From an uncultured Acetatifactor sp. (GTDB lineage: Bacteria; Bacillota; Clostridia; Lachnospirales; Lachnospiraceae): a stretch of DNA of 18,186 nt. Positions within the stretch are counted from its first letter, which is position 1. Each line of letters starts with the position of its first letter. The stretch covers positions 1 to 18,186 of the forward strand of contig CAJUGH010000050.1 in the NCBI GenBank assembly GCA_910586215.1, given 5' to 3'. The position numbers were made by a program, and so were the translations under genes. This document shows, one piece after another, positions 6,672 through 15,091 of the stretch. The notes under the pieces are model-generated. The model was not told the DNA's origin and did not search any database. It worked only from the letters and a program-made list of their open reading frames with translations.

Positions 6672-6692
6672 AAAACCTGTTCTGGACAGGTT
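6672..6692 (-). terminator. Weak terminator-like hairpin after ftsW
   Basis: AACCTGT (6674-6680) pairs perfectly with ACAGGTT (6686-6692) around a 5-base loop and includes the first base of the ftsW stop codon TAA on the minus strand. It is followed only by TTCC, so it may cause pausing or partial termination, or stabilise the upstream mRNA. Confidence 0.35.
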
Positions 6693-7882
6693 TACAATTC
6701 CTTTAGTTGTATCCGCTTCGCCACACTAAGGACCAGACCGATCTCAATGAGCAGGAACATCACAGAGGATCCTCCATAGCTGATAAAGGGAAGGGAAATG
6801 CCCGTGTTGGGTATAGAGTTGGTCACCACGGCAATGTTCAGGATGGCCTGGATGGCAATATGTCCCATGACTCCCACCACCAGCATGGCACCGAAGAGAT
6901 CCGTGGCATTGTTGGCAATGACCATCATGCGCCAGAGCAGCATCACAAACATGATGATAATGGCAATGGCACCGAACAGTCCCAGTTCTTCACAGATAAT
7001 GGAGAAGATCATGTCATTCTGTGCTTCCGGCAGGAAGCTGAGCTTCTGCATGCTCTGGCCCAGTCCCTTTCCCCAGACACCACCGCTGCCAATGGCATAC
7101 AGGGCCTGCAGGGTCTGGAATCCCTTGCCCTGGGCAGCGCTCTCCGGATCCAGCCAGGCAACGATACGGGCACTGCGCCAGTGGCCGGCTCCCTCCCCGC
7201 TCATGGAGGCCGACACAATGACGAACACCAGCACCGCCACCGCTGTCAGACCTGCGACACCCATGATCACGAATTTCTTGTAGTCCGGACTGGCCACGAA
7301 CACCATCAGCACAGAGATCCCCATGATGATGATGGCGGAACTCAAGTTCTTGGTGATGAGGTATACTTCCAGCACAACGGGCAGGGGAACTGCCATCATG
7401 ATAAGGAACCCTTTCATGGTGCGGACACCCTTTCCCATCTTGCAGACCATGACAGCCAGGAACAGGATCATACACAGCTTCGCCACCTCTGCTGGCTGCA
7501 GGTTCAGGCCCACTCCCGGAATGCGGATCCACCGTCTGGCCCCGTGGGACTCCACCCCCAGGGGGGTCATTACCAGGGGAACCATGGCCGCCGATACCAC
7601 ATACCCCAGCATGGCAAAACGCTCCCAGAAATGATAGGGTACGTTTGCCACGAAGATCATCAGTGCCAGGCCGATGATGATGGCAATCAACTGCTTCTTC
7701 AGGTAATATGCCGTATCCTTAAATTCCTCAAAAGCCTCATAAGAACTGGCAGAATAGATCATCACCAGGCCGAATCCCAGCAGGAAAAGTACGATAAACA
7801 GCAGGCTGTAGTCAAAAAAATATTCTGATTGTTCTTTTCTCTTCCGCCTACGGACGGCATTCTGTGTGGCTATATGTATCAC
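6692..7882 (-). CDS. ftsW: SEDS peptidoglycan polymerase FtsW/SpoVE
   Basis: 396 residues with about ten membrane segments and the SEDS family marks: LQPAEVAKL, GKGLGQSMQKLSFLPEAQNDMIF, EELGLFGA and NTGISLPFISYGGSS near the C-terminus. SEDS proteins are glycosyltransferases that polymerise lipid II with a partner class B PBP, and two such PBPs are encoded upstream. In B. subtilis the gene after murD is spoVE, the sporulation paralogue of ftsW, so this could be either; sequence alone does not separate them. The start is GTG and shares GTGA with the murD stop (4-base overlap), with GAGGG 7 bases upstream, indicating translational coupling. Confidence 0.95.
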   Translation of the reverse strand: MIHIATQNAVRRRKRKEQSEYFFDYSLLFIVLFLLGFGLVMIYSASSYEAFEEFKDTAYYLKKQLIAIIIGLALMIFVANVPYHFWERFAMLGYVVSAAMVPLVMTPLGVESHGARRWIRIPGVGLNLQPAEVAKLCMILFLAVMVCKMGKGVRTMKGFLIMMAVPLPVVLEVYLITKNLSSAIIIMGISVLMVFVASPDYKKFVIMGVAGLTAVAVLVFVIVSASMSGEGAGHWRSARIVAWLDPESAAQGKGFQTLQALYAIGSGGVWGKGLGQSMQKLSFLPEAQNDMIFSIICEELGLFGAIAIIIMFVMLLWRMMVIANNATDLFGAMLVVGVMGHIAIQAILNIAVVTNSIPNTGISLPFISYGGSSVMFLLIEIGLVLSVAKRIQLKEL

Positions 7883-9243
7883 CTCAATTCCCTCACATAC
7901 TCCTTAAAAAGCTGTCCCCTGACCTCATAATTGGGGAACATGCCCCAGCTTGCACAGGCCGGGGAGAGCAGCACCGCATCCCCCTCCTCTGCCAGCTGCG
8001 TACACAGCTTCAGGCATTCTTCATAGGTATCCGCAAAACGGATCCTGTCAAATCCGTGTTGCCTGGCACATTCTGCAATCTTCTCCCTGGTCTGCCCGAT
8101 GAGCACCAGCCACTTCACCTTATCCTCAAAACTCTCGATCCACTCATCGTACACACTTTCCTTGTCATAGCCCCCGCCGATCAGGATAGTAGGCTTCCTC
8201 ATGGCCCGGATTCCCTGAATGGCGGCATCCGGATTGGTCCCCTTAGAGTCGTTGTAGTAGTCAACGCCCCCCTTGGTTGCCACATATTCGATCCTGTGCT
8301 CCACCGCCTGGAAAGTCCGTATGGTCTTAAGGATGGTATCCATGGGAACCCCCATGCCTTCCGCAATGGCCACGGCTGCCATCACGTTCTCCACGTTGCA
8401 CATTCCCACCAGGTTCATGTCCCGGTGAATATCCAGGATCTTATGTGTCACCCCACGCAAGCGCTTCACGATCATCTCCTGCTCCAGGAAATATCCTTCC
8501 TCCAGACTGTGTGCCGAGGAGAAATAGACCACCCTGGCCGGACACCGTCTTCCAAGATCCCTGGTGTAGGGATTCTCGTAGTTCAACACACAGATGTCTT
8601 CCCCTGTCTGGTTCCGGGTGATGTTCTCCTTGGCTGCCACATAAGCCTCCATGGTATGGTGACGGTTCAAGTGGTCCGGGGTGATATTCAAGATGGCGGA
8701 CACTGCCGGGTGAAAATCCCGGATGGTCTCCAGCTGGAAGGAACTGATCTCTCCCACCGTGACACTTTCGGGAGTCGTCTTCAGACATTCGGAAGTATAA
8801 GGATTCCCGATATTCCCCACCACGAACACCCTATCCCCACCCAGGTGGGCTTTCATGATCTCCCCCACCAGGGTAGTGGTGGTGGTCTTGCCGTTGGTTC
8901 CGGTGATGGCAGCCACCCGTCCCTTCTCCATCTGGTATCCCAGTTCTATCTCCCCGATGATAGCGGCTCCCCTTTCCCGCAGTCCGCACACCAGGGGAAT
9001 GTCTACCGGCACACCGGGGCTTAACACCACCGTCCGTACTTCTGCTGCCACTTCTTCCGGCAGCGCCCCTGCCACACAGCGCACCAGACTGCCCTGGGGC
9101 AGCTTTGCACCCATTTCTTCCGGCGTCAGCTTCTCATTGCTGTCGTAGAGCACCACATCGGCTCCCATATGTTCCAGAAGCCCTGCCGATCCGACCCCGC
9201 TGATACCGGATCCTACCACCAGACATGTTTCTCTCACTGTCAC
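7879..9243 (-). CDS. murD: UDP-N-acetylmuramoylalanine--D-glutamate ligase MurD
   Basis: 454 residues, the usual length. It adds D-glutamate to UDP-MurNAc-L-Ala with ATP in the cytoplasm. The N-terminal Rossmann-like domain opens with VVGSGISGVGSAGLL; the ATP site is TGTNGKTTTTTLVGEI; the central domain has NITPDHLNRH; the C-terminal domain opens with NDSKGTNPDAA and IGGGYDK. The start is GTG with GGGGGT 7 bases upstream. A 165-base spacer with three hairpins separates it from mraY, which is unusual because most neighbours here are tightly spaced or overlap. No second promoter was convincing in that spacer. Confidence 0.97.
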   Translation of the reverse strand: MTVRETCLVVGSGISGVGSAGLLEHMGADVVLYDSNEKLTPEEMGAKLPQGSLVRCVAGALPEEVAAEVRTVVLSPGVPVDIPLVCGLRERGAAIIGEIELGYQMEKGRVAAITGTNGKTTTTTLVGEIMKAHLGGDRVFVVGNIGNPYTSECLKTTPESVTVGEISSFQLETIRDFHPAVSAILNITPDHLNRHHTMEAYVAAKENITRNQTGEDICVLNYENPYTRDLGRRCPARVVYFSSAHSLEEGYFLEQEMIVKRLRGVTHKILDIHRDMNLVGMCNVENVMAAVAIAEGMGVPMDTILKTIRTFQAVEHRIEYVATKGGVDYYNDSKGTNPDAAIQGIRAMRKPTILIGGGYDKESVYDEWIESFEDKVKWLVLIGQTREKIAECARQHGFDRIRFADTYEECLKLCTQLAEEGDAVLLSPACASWGMFPNYEVRGQLFKEYVRELR

Positions 9244-9255
9244 TTTTATACCCCC

Positions 9256-9275
9256 GTGCCCGCTTCAGCGGGCGC
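9256..9275 (-). other. Hairpin before murD, TGAA loop
   Basis: Six perfect pairs (9258-9263 with 9268-9273) extended by a wobble and a G-C pair, closing a TTCA/TGAA loop. It lies just upstream of the murD ribosome site. No T-run follows, so it is more likely a processing or translation-control hairpin than a terminator. Confidence 0.45.
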
Positions 9276-9317
9276 ATCCTAAACCCTCTAATATCCGGGC
9301 CGCTACACTTCAAGACA

Positions 9318-9368
9318 TGACGCTCCCAGCGTCAGTACCATCCCAAATGTCACATACAGCCTGTGACA
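9318..9368 (-). other. Two perfect hairpins in the mraY-murD spacer
   Basis: TGACGCT/AGCGTCA (9318-9324 with 9328-9334, loop CCC) and TGTCACA/TGTGACA (9348-9354 with 9362-9368, 7-base loop), both 7 perfect pairs. Together with the hairpin 9256-9275 they make up much of the 165-base spacer. Neither has a T-run. Confidence 0.45.
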
Positions 9369-9408
9369 AGCCTGGAAGACTACCTCAAGGCAATTCTGCA
9401 AGGAATGA

Positions 9409-10368
9409 CTAGGCGCCCAGGGCCACCAGGCACATCAAGGCTGTCACAATAGAAAATACAGCCGTAATCTTCGTCTCGGACCATCCGCACAGTTCAAAGT
9501 GGTGGTGCAGGGGTGCCATCTTAAAGACCCGCCTGCCCCCTGTGAGTTTGAACCAGCACACCTGCAGGATCACGGAGGCTACCTCCACCAGATAGATGAT
9601 TCCCACCATGGCAATGAACAAGGGCATCTGCAGCATATAGCCGCAGGCTGCCACGAACCCGCCCAGGGCCAGGGAACCGGTATCCCCCATGAAGACAGAG
9701 GCCGGATGTACATTGAACAGCAGAAATCCCATCAAAGCCCCTGTGACGGCACAGGTCACAGGCTCAATACCACTGCCCCGCCCCACTGCCACCACAGTGA
9801 AGAACACCGCCACGATCACTGTGACACTTCCCGCCAGCCCGTCCAGGCCATCCGTGAAATTCACACCGTTCACCGTTCCCAGCACAATGAAAAACAGAAT
9901 GGGAAGGTTCCAGATGCCAAAGTCCAGGTACCTGCCGGGCATCCAGGGGATGCGCATGGCCAGACTTACGTCCGTGAATGTCAATATGTAATAGGCAAAC
10001 AGGCCTGTGACCAGAAGCTGGCCAGTCAGTTTCTGCAGGGGGGTAAGTCCCATGGAACGCCTGCAGACAATCTTGATATAATCATCCAGAAACCCCACCA
10101 GGCCGAACCCCACTGTGAGAAACAGCACTGGTGCCACCTTTGGATACCGCTCCAGGTACAGCAGGGAGGTACACACCACGCTGACCAGGATCAGGATGCC
10201 TCCCATGGTGGGGGTTCCCGCCTTCTTCAGATGGGCGGCAGGCCCTTCCTGCCTTATGGTCTGGCCCACCTTCAGTCGCCGGAGGGCCGGGATCAGCACG
10301 GGTCCTGCCATGGCACTGATCCCAAAGGAAAGGGCTACCGCCGTCACAATCATCTTATTCATCGCCAT
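9409..10368 (-). CDS. mraY: Phospho-N-acetylmuramoyl-pentapeptide-transferase MraY
   Basis: 319 residues, about ten membrane segments. It transfers phospho-MurNAc-pentapeptide to undecaprenyl phosphate, making lipid I at the inner face of the membrane. Seen: GTPTMGG near residue 52, DDYIK with the paired aspartates, VNFTDGLDGLAGS, VFMGDTGSLALGG and the histidine-rich APLHHHFE near the C-terminus; these are the Mg and substrate binding motifs of the family. It overlaps the spoVD stop by 14 bases, with AGGAG 4 bases before the first ATG; the second ATG, two codons later, is better spaced and equally possible. The lipid II step needs MurG, which is not in this window. Confidence 0.97.
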   Translation of the reverse strand: MAMNKMIVTAVALSFGISAMAGPVLIPALRRLKVGQTIRQEGPAAHLKKAGTPTMGGILILVSVVCTSLLYLERYPKVAPVLFLTVGFGLVGFLDDYIKIVCRRSMGLTPLQKLTGQLLVTGLFAYYILTFTDVSLAMRIPWMPGRYLDFGIWNLPILFFIVLGTVNGVNFTDGLDGLAGSVTVIVAVFFTVVAVGRGSGIEPVTCAVTGALMGFLLFNVHPASVFMGDTGSLALGGFVAACGYMLQMPLFIAMVGIIYLVEVASVILQVCWFKLTGGRRVFKMAPLHHHFELCGWSETKITAVFSIVTALMCLVALGA

Positions 10369-12097
10369 TATACTCCTTTATACCCAGATACGGAAGGATA
10401 TTTTCAAAAAGCTGCCGGATAATGGGTGCCGCCACCTGCCCCCCGTAATAGACCCCCTGGGGATTGTTCACAATGGCCAGGGCAATTACCTGGGGATCTT
10501 CTGCCGGTGCAAACCCGATAAAGGAGGCGATATACCGTCCGCTCCCCCTGGGCAGGGTCTGGCTGGTGGCCGTCTTGCCCCCGATGTGGAAGCCTGCCAC
10601 GGCACCATTTTTCCCGCTGCCCTCCGACACCACTTTCTCCAGGATGCCCCGCAGGGTCTGACTGGTCTCCCCGGATACGATGCCTTCCGTCACCGGATAT
10701 TCCAGTTCCTCTTCCACATGGCCCTCCCCATCTAAGACCCTGACCCCGAAATGGGGGGTGATCCGCCTGCCACCGTTGATAATGGAGGACACCGTGGTGA
10801 TGAGCTGTATGGGGGTAATCTGGAAGGACTGGCCGAAAGCCACTGTAGCCAGTTCCACATTTCCCATGTTCTCCTTCTTGTGCATAATGGTTCCTGCCTC
10901 TCCGGGCAGGTCGATTCCCGTCTTCTGTTTCAGGCCAAACTGTTCAAAATAGTGATAATAGCTGTCTACTCCAAGCCGCAGCCCCACGGTGATGAACACC
11001 GGGTTGCAGGAGTTCATGGTGGCATGGACGAAGTCCTGGGCCCCATGTCCTGCCCGCTTATGGCAGTGGATCCTGCGGTCATCCACCATGATGAAGCCCG
11101 GGCAGGAGAAGGAACTGTCCGGGGTCACTACCCCGGCTTCCAGCCCCGCTGCCGCCGTGATGATCTTGAAGGTGGATCCCGGCTCATAGGTATCGTTGAT
11201 ACAGCCATTGCGCCAGATACCGTTTAACAGGTTCTGCTTCTGTTCCTCCCCCAGGGTCTCAGGTGTTCCCTCCGGCAGCTGGAAAGGGTCATTTAAGTCG
11301 AATTCCGGCACATTGACCATGGCCAGGATCTCCCCGGTATCCGGACGCATCACCAGGATGGAGACACTGTCTGCCTCCTTGGCCGCCATGGCCTGGCTGG
11401 CCAGCTGGGTGGCATAGGTCTGGATATTCATGTCAAGGCTTGTGACCAGGTCATGGCCGGGAACCGGCTCGATCCGCCGCTCTCCGGCAGCTTCCACCTC
11501 AATGCCCTTGGCATCGGTCACCGTGAGGATCATCCCCGCCTCTCCCTTCAGCACTTCGTCATAGACCACTTCCAGGCCGATGATCCCCTGATTGTCACCG
11601 CCGGTAAAGCCAAGTACCTTGCTGGCCAGATGGCCGTATGGGTAGTATCGCTTGTAGTCTTCATCCACCTTCACTCCGGCCAGGTCGTACTCCCGTATCC
11701 TGTCCCCGGTGGTTTTCTCCACATTGCTTTTTACCCGCTCCATGGAAGAATATTTTTCCACACGCTTCTGCACATATTCTTCGGTCAGGTCCAGTTCCCT
11801 GGCCAGTACCCGGATGACCTCCTCCGGGTCTTCGATCTGATTATGTATGACAGACACCGTACACACTGTCTTATTGTCTGCCAGCACTTCCCCGTTCCGG
11901 TCCAGGATGCGCCCCCTGGCTGCCTTGATGCTCCGCTCCCTTTCGTGAAGCTGGGTGGCCCGGCCGGCATAGTAGTCCGCCTGCCACACGCACAGATACA
12001 AAAGCCTTACAAACAGGAGCACAAACACCCCGGCACAGATCAGAAACACAGTCAGAATCTTCTTCCTGTGAAAGATCTTGTTGTTGTCCGTCAGCAT
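10355..12097 (-). CDS. spoVD: SpoVD-type class B penicillin-binding protein
   Basis: 580 residues. A short cytoplasmic tail, one membrane segment at about 14-36, an N-terminal dimerisation domain with RGRILDRNGEVLA, then a transpeptidase domain with STFK at 308-311 (catalytic S308), SCN at 363-365 and a third motif that reads KTA at 508-510 (AAG ACG GCC) where KTG is usual. It crosslinks peptidoglycan with a SEDS partner. Its place just before mraY and murD matches spoVD of B. subtilis, which makes spore cortex, but that protein is longer and has a C-terminal PASTA domain; this one ends about 35 residues after AIVNNPQGVYYGG, so PASTA is absent. A vegetative role is possible. AAGGGG lies 5 bases before the ATG. 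Confidence 0.9.
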   Translation of the reverse strand: MLTDNNKIFHRKKILTVFLICAGVFVLLFVRLLYLCVWQADYYAGRATQLHERERSIKAARGRILDRNGEVLADNKTVCTVSVIHNQIEDPEEVIRVLARELDLTEEYVQKRVEKYSSMERVKSNVEKTTGDRIREYDLAGVKVDEDYKRYYPYGHLASKVLGFTGGDNQGIIGLEVVYDEVLKGEAGMILTVTDAKGIEVEAAGERRIEPVPGHDLVTSLDMNIQTYATQLASQAMAAKEADSVSILVMRPDTGEILAMVNVPEFDLNDPFQLPEGTPETLGEEQKQNLLNGIWRNGCINDTYEPGSTFKIITAAAGLEAGVVTPDSSFSCPGFIMVDDRRIHCHKRAGHGAQDFVHATMNSCNPVFITVGLRLGVDSYYHYFEQFGLKQKTGIDLPGEAGTIMHKKENMGNVELATVAFGQSFQITPIQLITTVSSIINGGRRITPHFGVRVLDGEGHVEEELEYPVTEGIVSGETSQTLRGILEKVVSEGSGKNGAVAGFHIGGKTATSQTLPRGSGRYIASFIGFAPAEDPQVIALAIVNNPQGVYYGGQVAAPIIRQLFENILPYLGIKEYNGDE

Positions 12098-12173
12098 ACA
12101 AGCCCCTTATATAGGTCTTGATATACTGTATTCCCCTGTCTGTAAGGTTATGAATTCCAAACGGTAATATTCC

Positions 12174-14471
12174 CTATGGCCCGGTACCCCCCACAGGTCC
12201 TACCGGCACATCCGTTCCCAGCGCATTTCCCCCTTCTACCCAGAATCCCTCCACAGGGTCAAATTTATCCCCTGTCTCCGGATCCACCCGGTATCCGCTC
12301 ACAGGGTCTATGGGAAAAGTCAGTCCCACAGGTCCCGCCGTGTCAGGTGCAGGGGACACTGTTCCATCCGGGTTATCCCCTGTGCCCGTTCCTGTCCCAT
12401 CGGGATCCCGGGTCTGGTCCTGCCCCCCTTCCCCCTCCAGGGCATCCCCCTCCGGTGTCCTGGTATACTGGTTGGTGTTCTCTAACTGCAGGGCTTCCAG
12501 TTCCCGGATCTCCTCTTCACTCAGTTCCTCTGTCATAAAGATATTCAGGTAAGGCAAAGCCTCTGTCAGGATGTCCCGGACAATCCCAGTGGCATACCTG
12601 GCATTGCCCTGCTTCTCCACATTGGGTCTGTCCACCACCACATAGATGGCAATCTGGGGATCGTCTGCCGGGGCATAGCCGATAAAGGACACCACGTGGT
12701 CCTCCTCGGACCGCTTGTGGGTATTCTGGTCTATGGTCTCCCCTGTGCCGGTCTTGCCCCCGATGGCATATCCTGCGGGCCTGGCTGTCTTGCCCGTCCC
12801 GTTGTCCACCACGGACTTGCAGAACTGCCTGATGTATGCGGAGGTACTCTCTGATATGGTCTGCTTCAATACCCGCGGCTCTATATTCTGCACGGTGGCA
12901 CCGCTGGCATTGGTAATCTTGTCCACCATGTGGGGTTCATAATAATATCCACCGTTGATCAAGGAACAGAATCCCGTGATCACCTGGATCATGGACACAT
13001 TGAAATTCTGTCCGAAGGCATTGGTGGCCAGGTCCGTGGGACCCATACTGTCCGCGGTATAGATCAGGGAATCCGTCCTGGACTCCCCCGCCAGGTCAAT
13101 GTTGGTCCTAAGGCCAAAGTTAAAGATCTTCTGGTAACTGCTAAACTCCTCTGCCCCCATCTGCAGGCCGATCTTCATAAGGGCCACATTGCAGGACTTC
13201 GCCACGGCCTGTTCCAATGTGAGCAATCCTTCTGTCCTGTTGTGGCATTTGATCTTATGACCACCCACCTCCAGCATTCCCGTGCATTCATAAGTGGAAT
13301 CCGGTGAGATAATCCCCTTTTCCAGGGCTGCTGCCACGGTAAAGGGTTTCACCGTGGAACCTGGCTCATAGGTATTGGTGATACAGAAATTCTTCCAGAG
13401 ATTGTTCAGGTTCAGGTAAAGCTGCTCCTCATCCATGGCATCCAGCACGGCCTGGTTGATCACCTGGCCGTTCTTGCGGATCTCATAGTACCCGTTGGCA
13501 TTGGTGATCTGTTCCACCATGGGGGATCCCAGCAGGGCCTGGGGGTTGCGGGTGTCATTCAGATCATATCCGGGGGTGCTGGCCATGGCCAGGATCTCCC
13601 CGGTATTGACCCACATCATGATGCAGCCGATGTTCTCCGCGCCATTGCCCTCCTTATAGCCGTCCTTGTACTCCGTCATGAATTTTTCCAGGTTCTTTTC
13701 CACCATCATCTGCACATTGGCATCAATGGTAGAGTGGACATTGGCTCCGTCCACTGCCGCCTTCACGGTACGCTCCAGGGTCAGGTCATCATTGAGATAG
13801 CCGTACTCCCTGCCATCTACCCCCCGCAGCACCGCATCATAATACTCCTCCAGGCCATAACTGCCCTGGCCGTCCGTGGTGGTGAAACCCACAGCGTCCG
13901 CTGCCAGGGAGCCATAGGGATAGATACGCTTATATTCCTCCTCGAACCATACCCCCCGGATCATACTCTTCTCTGCCTGCTGTTCTTCCACAAAGGCACT
14001 GATCTGGTCGTAAGTCAGCCGCCTGAGCGGCACATACCAGGAGGACTTAGGGTGATCCAGCACATACTGGCGGATCCGGGCAATATCCAGGTCAAAATTC
14101 CTCCCCAGCGCCTCCAGGGTAGGTTCCAGGTACCTCTGCTCCTTCTTCTCATCATACAGCATCACGGCGGCATCAATGACCAGGTTGTACACCTTCTCAC
14201 TGGTGGCCAGCTTCGTCCCCTTCACATCCACGATATCCCCCCGCCTGTAGGGAATGGTAGTGGAATCGTATCTCTGCTGGGAGAGTACCTGCTTCTGGTA
14301 TTCCGTCTCATTCTCCCGGGTAATCCATACCAGTCTGACTGTCAGTCCCACAAAAGCCAGTACCACAAAGGTATACAGTACCAGGAGCTTTTTCTGCATC
14401 TTGATGGAAAATCTGTTCTTCTTTTTTTTCTGCTTATTCTGCTTTCTTGGTTGTCTTTCCTGTCTGGCCAA
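12174..14471 (-). CDS. Class B penicillin-binding protein, FtsI/PBP2B type, with disordered tail
   Basis: 765 residues. A very basic N-terminus, a membrane segment at about 28-49, the RRGDI dimerisation-domain motif at 76-80, and a transpeptidase domain with STVK at 372-375 (catalytic S372), SCN at 426-428 and KTG at 573-575. It is the septal crosslinking enzyme by family and by position after the ftsL-like gene, where B. subtilis has pbpB; I leave the symbol empty because ftsI and pbpB are both in use. From about residue 660 a tail rich in Gly, Pro, Asp and Thr follows instead of PASTA domains, including repeated GTG units and a PVSGYRVDPETGDKFDPVEG segment. The start is TTG, with AGGGGAG about 5 bases upstream. 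A strong hairpin lies just before that ribosome site. Confidence 0.93.
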   Translation of the reverse strand: MARQERQPRKQNKQKKKKNRFSIKMQKKLLVLYTFVVLAFVGLTVRLVWITRENETEYQKQVLSQQRYDSTTIPYRRGDIVDVKGTKLATSEKVYNLVIDAAVMLYDEKKEQRYLEPTLEALGRNFDLDIARIRQYVLDHPKSSWYVPLRRLTYDQISAFVEEQQAEKSMIRGVWFEEEYKRIYPYGSLAADAVGFTTTDGQGSYGLEEYYDAVLRGVDGREYGYLNDDLTLERTVKAAVDGANVHSTIDANVQMMVEKNLEKFMTEYKDGYKEGNGAENIGCIMMWVNTGEILAMASTPGYDLNDTRNPQALLGSPMVEQITNANGYYEIRKNGQVINQAVLDAMDEEQLYLNLNNLWKNFCITNTYEPGSTVKPFTVAAALEKGIISPDSTYECTGMLEVGGHKIKCHNRTEGLLTLEQAVAKSCNVALMKIGLQMGAEEFSSYQKIFNFGLRTNIDLAGESRTDSLIYTADSMGPTDLATNAFGQNFNVSMIQVITGFCSLINGGYYYEPHMVDKITNASGATVQNIEPRVLKQTISESTSAYIRQFCKSVVDNGTGKTARPAGYAIGGKTGTGETIDQNTHKRSEEDHVVSFIGYAPADDPQIAIYVVVDRPNVEKQGNARYATGIVRDILTEALPYLNIFMTEELSEEEIRELEALQLENTNQYTRTPEGDALEGEGGQDQTRDPDGTGTGTGDNPDGTVSPAPDTAGPVGLTFPIDPVSGYRVDPETGDKFDPVEGFWVEGGNALGTDVPVGPVGGTGP

Positions 14472-14487
14472 TTCCGCTCCCCTTTTG

Positions 14488-14520
14488 AACTGCCTGGCTG
14501 CCTGGCAGCTTCCGGCAGTT
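14488..14520 (-). other. Strong two-tier hairpin before the PBP ribosome site
   Basis: The outer stem AACTGCC/GGCAGTT (14488-14494 with 14514-14520) encloses an inner stem GCTGC-CTG-GCAGC (14497-14509). On the minus strand it ends right before the AAAAGGGGAG ribosome site of the TTG-started PBP gene. No T-run follows. It may limit translation or protect a processed 5' end. Confidence 0.5.
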
Positions 14521-14576
14521 CCTAATACCTGTCCTCTGCCATGTTAGGATTCCTTCCATTCACAGCACACCAGAGA

Positions 14577-15059
14577 TTATTTTCCTGCTGCCTTGCGCAT
14601 ATAGTCATTGGTATCATTGGTATAGGGGACAATCTGTCCTTCTTTCGCATAGATCATTCCCAGTTCCCCGATGGCCACGCGTTTAATCTCCTCTAGGTCG
14701 ATACCGTTCACAATCCGGTTGTACTCTTCGTCATTGGCCAGTCTTAAACTGTTTAATTCACTTTCCTTGCTGGCCACATACTTTGTCATGTTGATCAGAT
14801 CCGATTGAAGCTGGATGTAATTCACCAGGATAAACGCTGCCGCGCACATGGCTGCAGCCAGAAACAGCACATATCCCATGCTCATGTGGCGGGCCTTGTC
14901 CCGGTTCTTGCGCACTGCGGGGGCTGCCTTTTTCCTGGGTGGCGTCTCCAGTTCCCTCTGAAAATCTACTTTTCTTACCGTATTGCCATACACATATTCT
15001 CCTCTGGGGGTTCCCTTTGGTTGCTGTCTGTATGTCCCACCTCTATGCTGTCGATTCAT
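14577..15059 (-). CDS. ftsL: FtsL-like divisome protein
   Basis: 160 residues with bitopic topology: a basic, polar cytoplasmic part of about 60 residues, one membrane segment around MGYVLFLAAAMCAAAFILVNY, then a heptad-like coiled coil (QSDLINMTKYVASKESELNSLRLANDEEY) and a short end with GMIYAKEGQIVPY. That tail, ending in the pattern GM.....GQ..P, is typical of FtsL/DivIC-type proteins. The position between rsmH and the PBP gene is the standard ftsL place. Sequence conservation in this family is low, so topology and context carry the call. The frame is open to ATG 15090-15092, but that start sits at the end of a hairpin; ATG 15057-15059 (MNRQHRGG) is preferred, with GCAGG about 8 bases upstream. 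Confidence 0.85.
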   Translation of the reverse strand: MNRQHRGGTYRQQPKGTPRGEYVYGNTVRKVDFQRELETPPRKKAAPAVRKNRDKARHMSMGYVLFLAAAMCAAAFILVNYIQLQSDLINMTKYVASKESELNSLRLANDEEYNRIVNGIDLEEIKRVAIGELGMIYAKEGQIVPYTNDTNDYMRKAAGK

Positions 15060-15091
15060 ATCCGTACCTGCTTTCCTCAGACTTCCCATCA

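Noticed and set aside
6707..9024. Long plus-strand frames opposite ftsW and murD
   Set aside because: Histidine- and glutamine-rich antisense translations produced by the codon bias of the real genes; ftsW and murD are certain from motifs.
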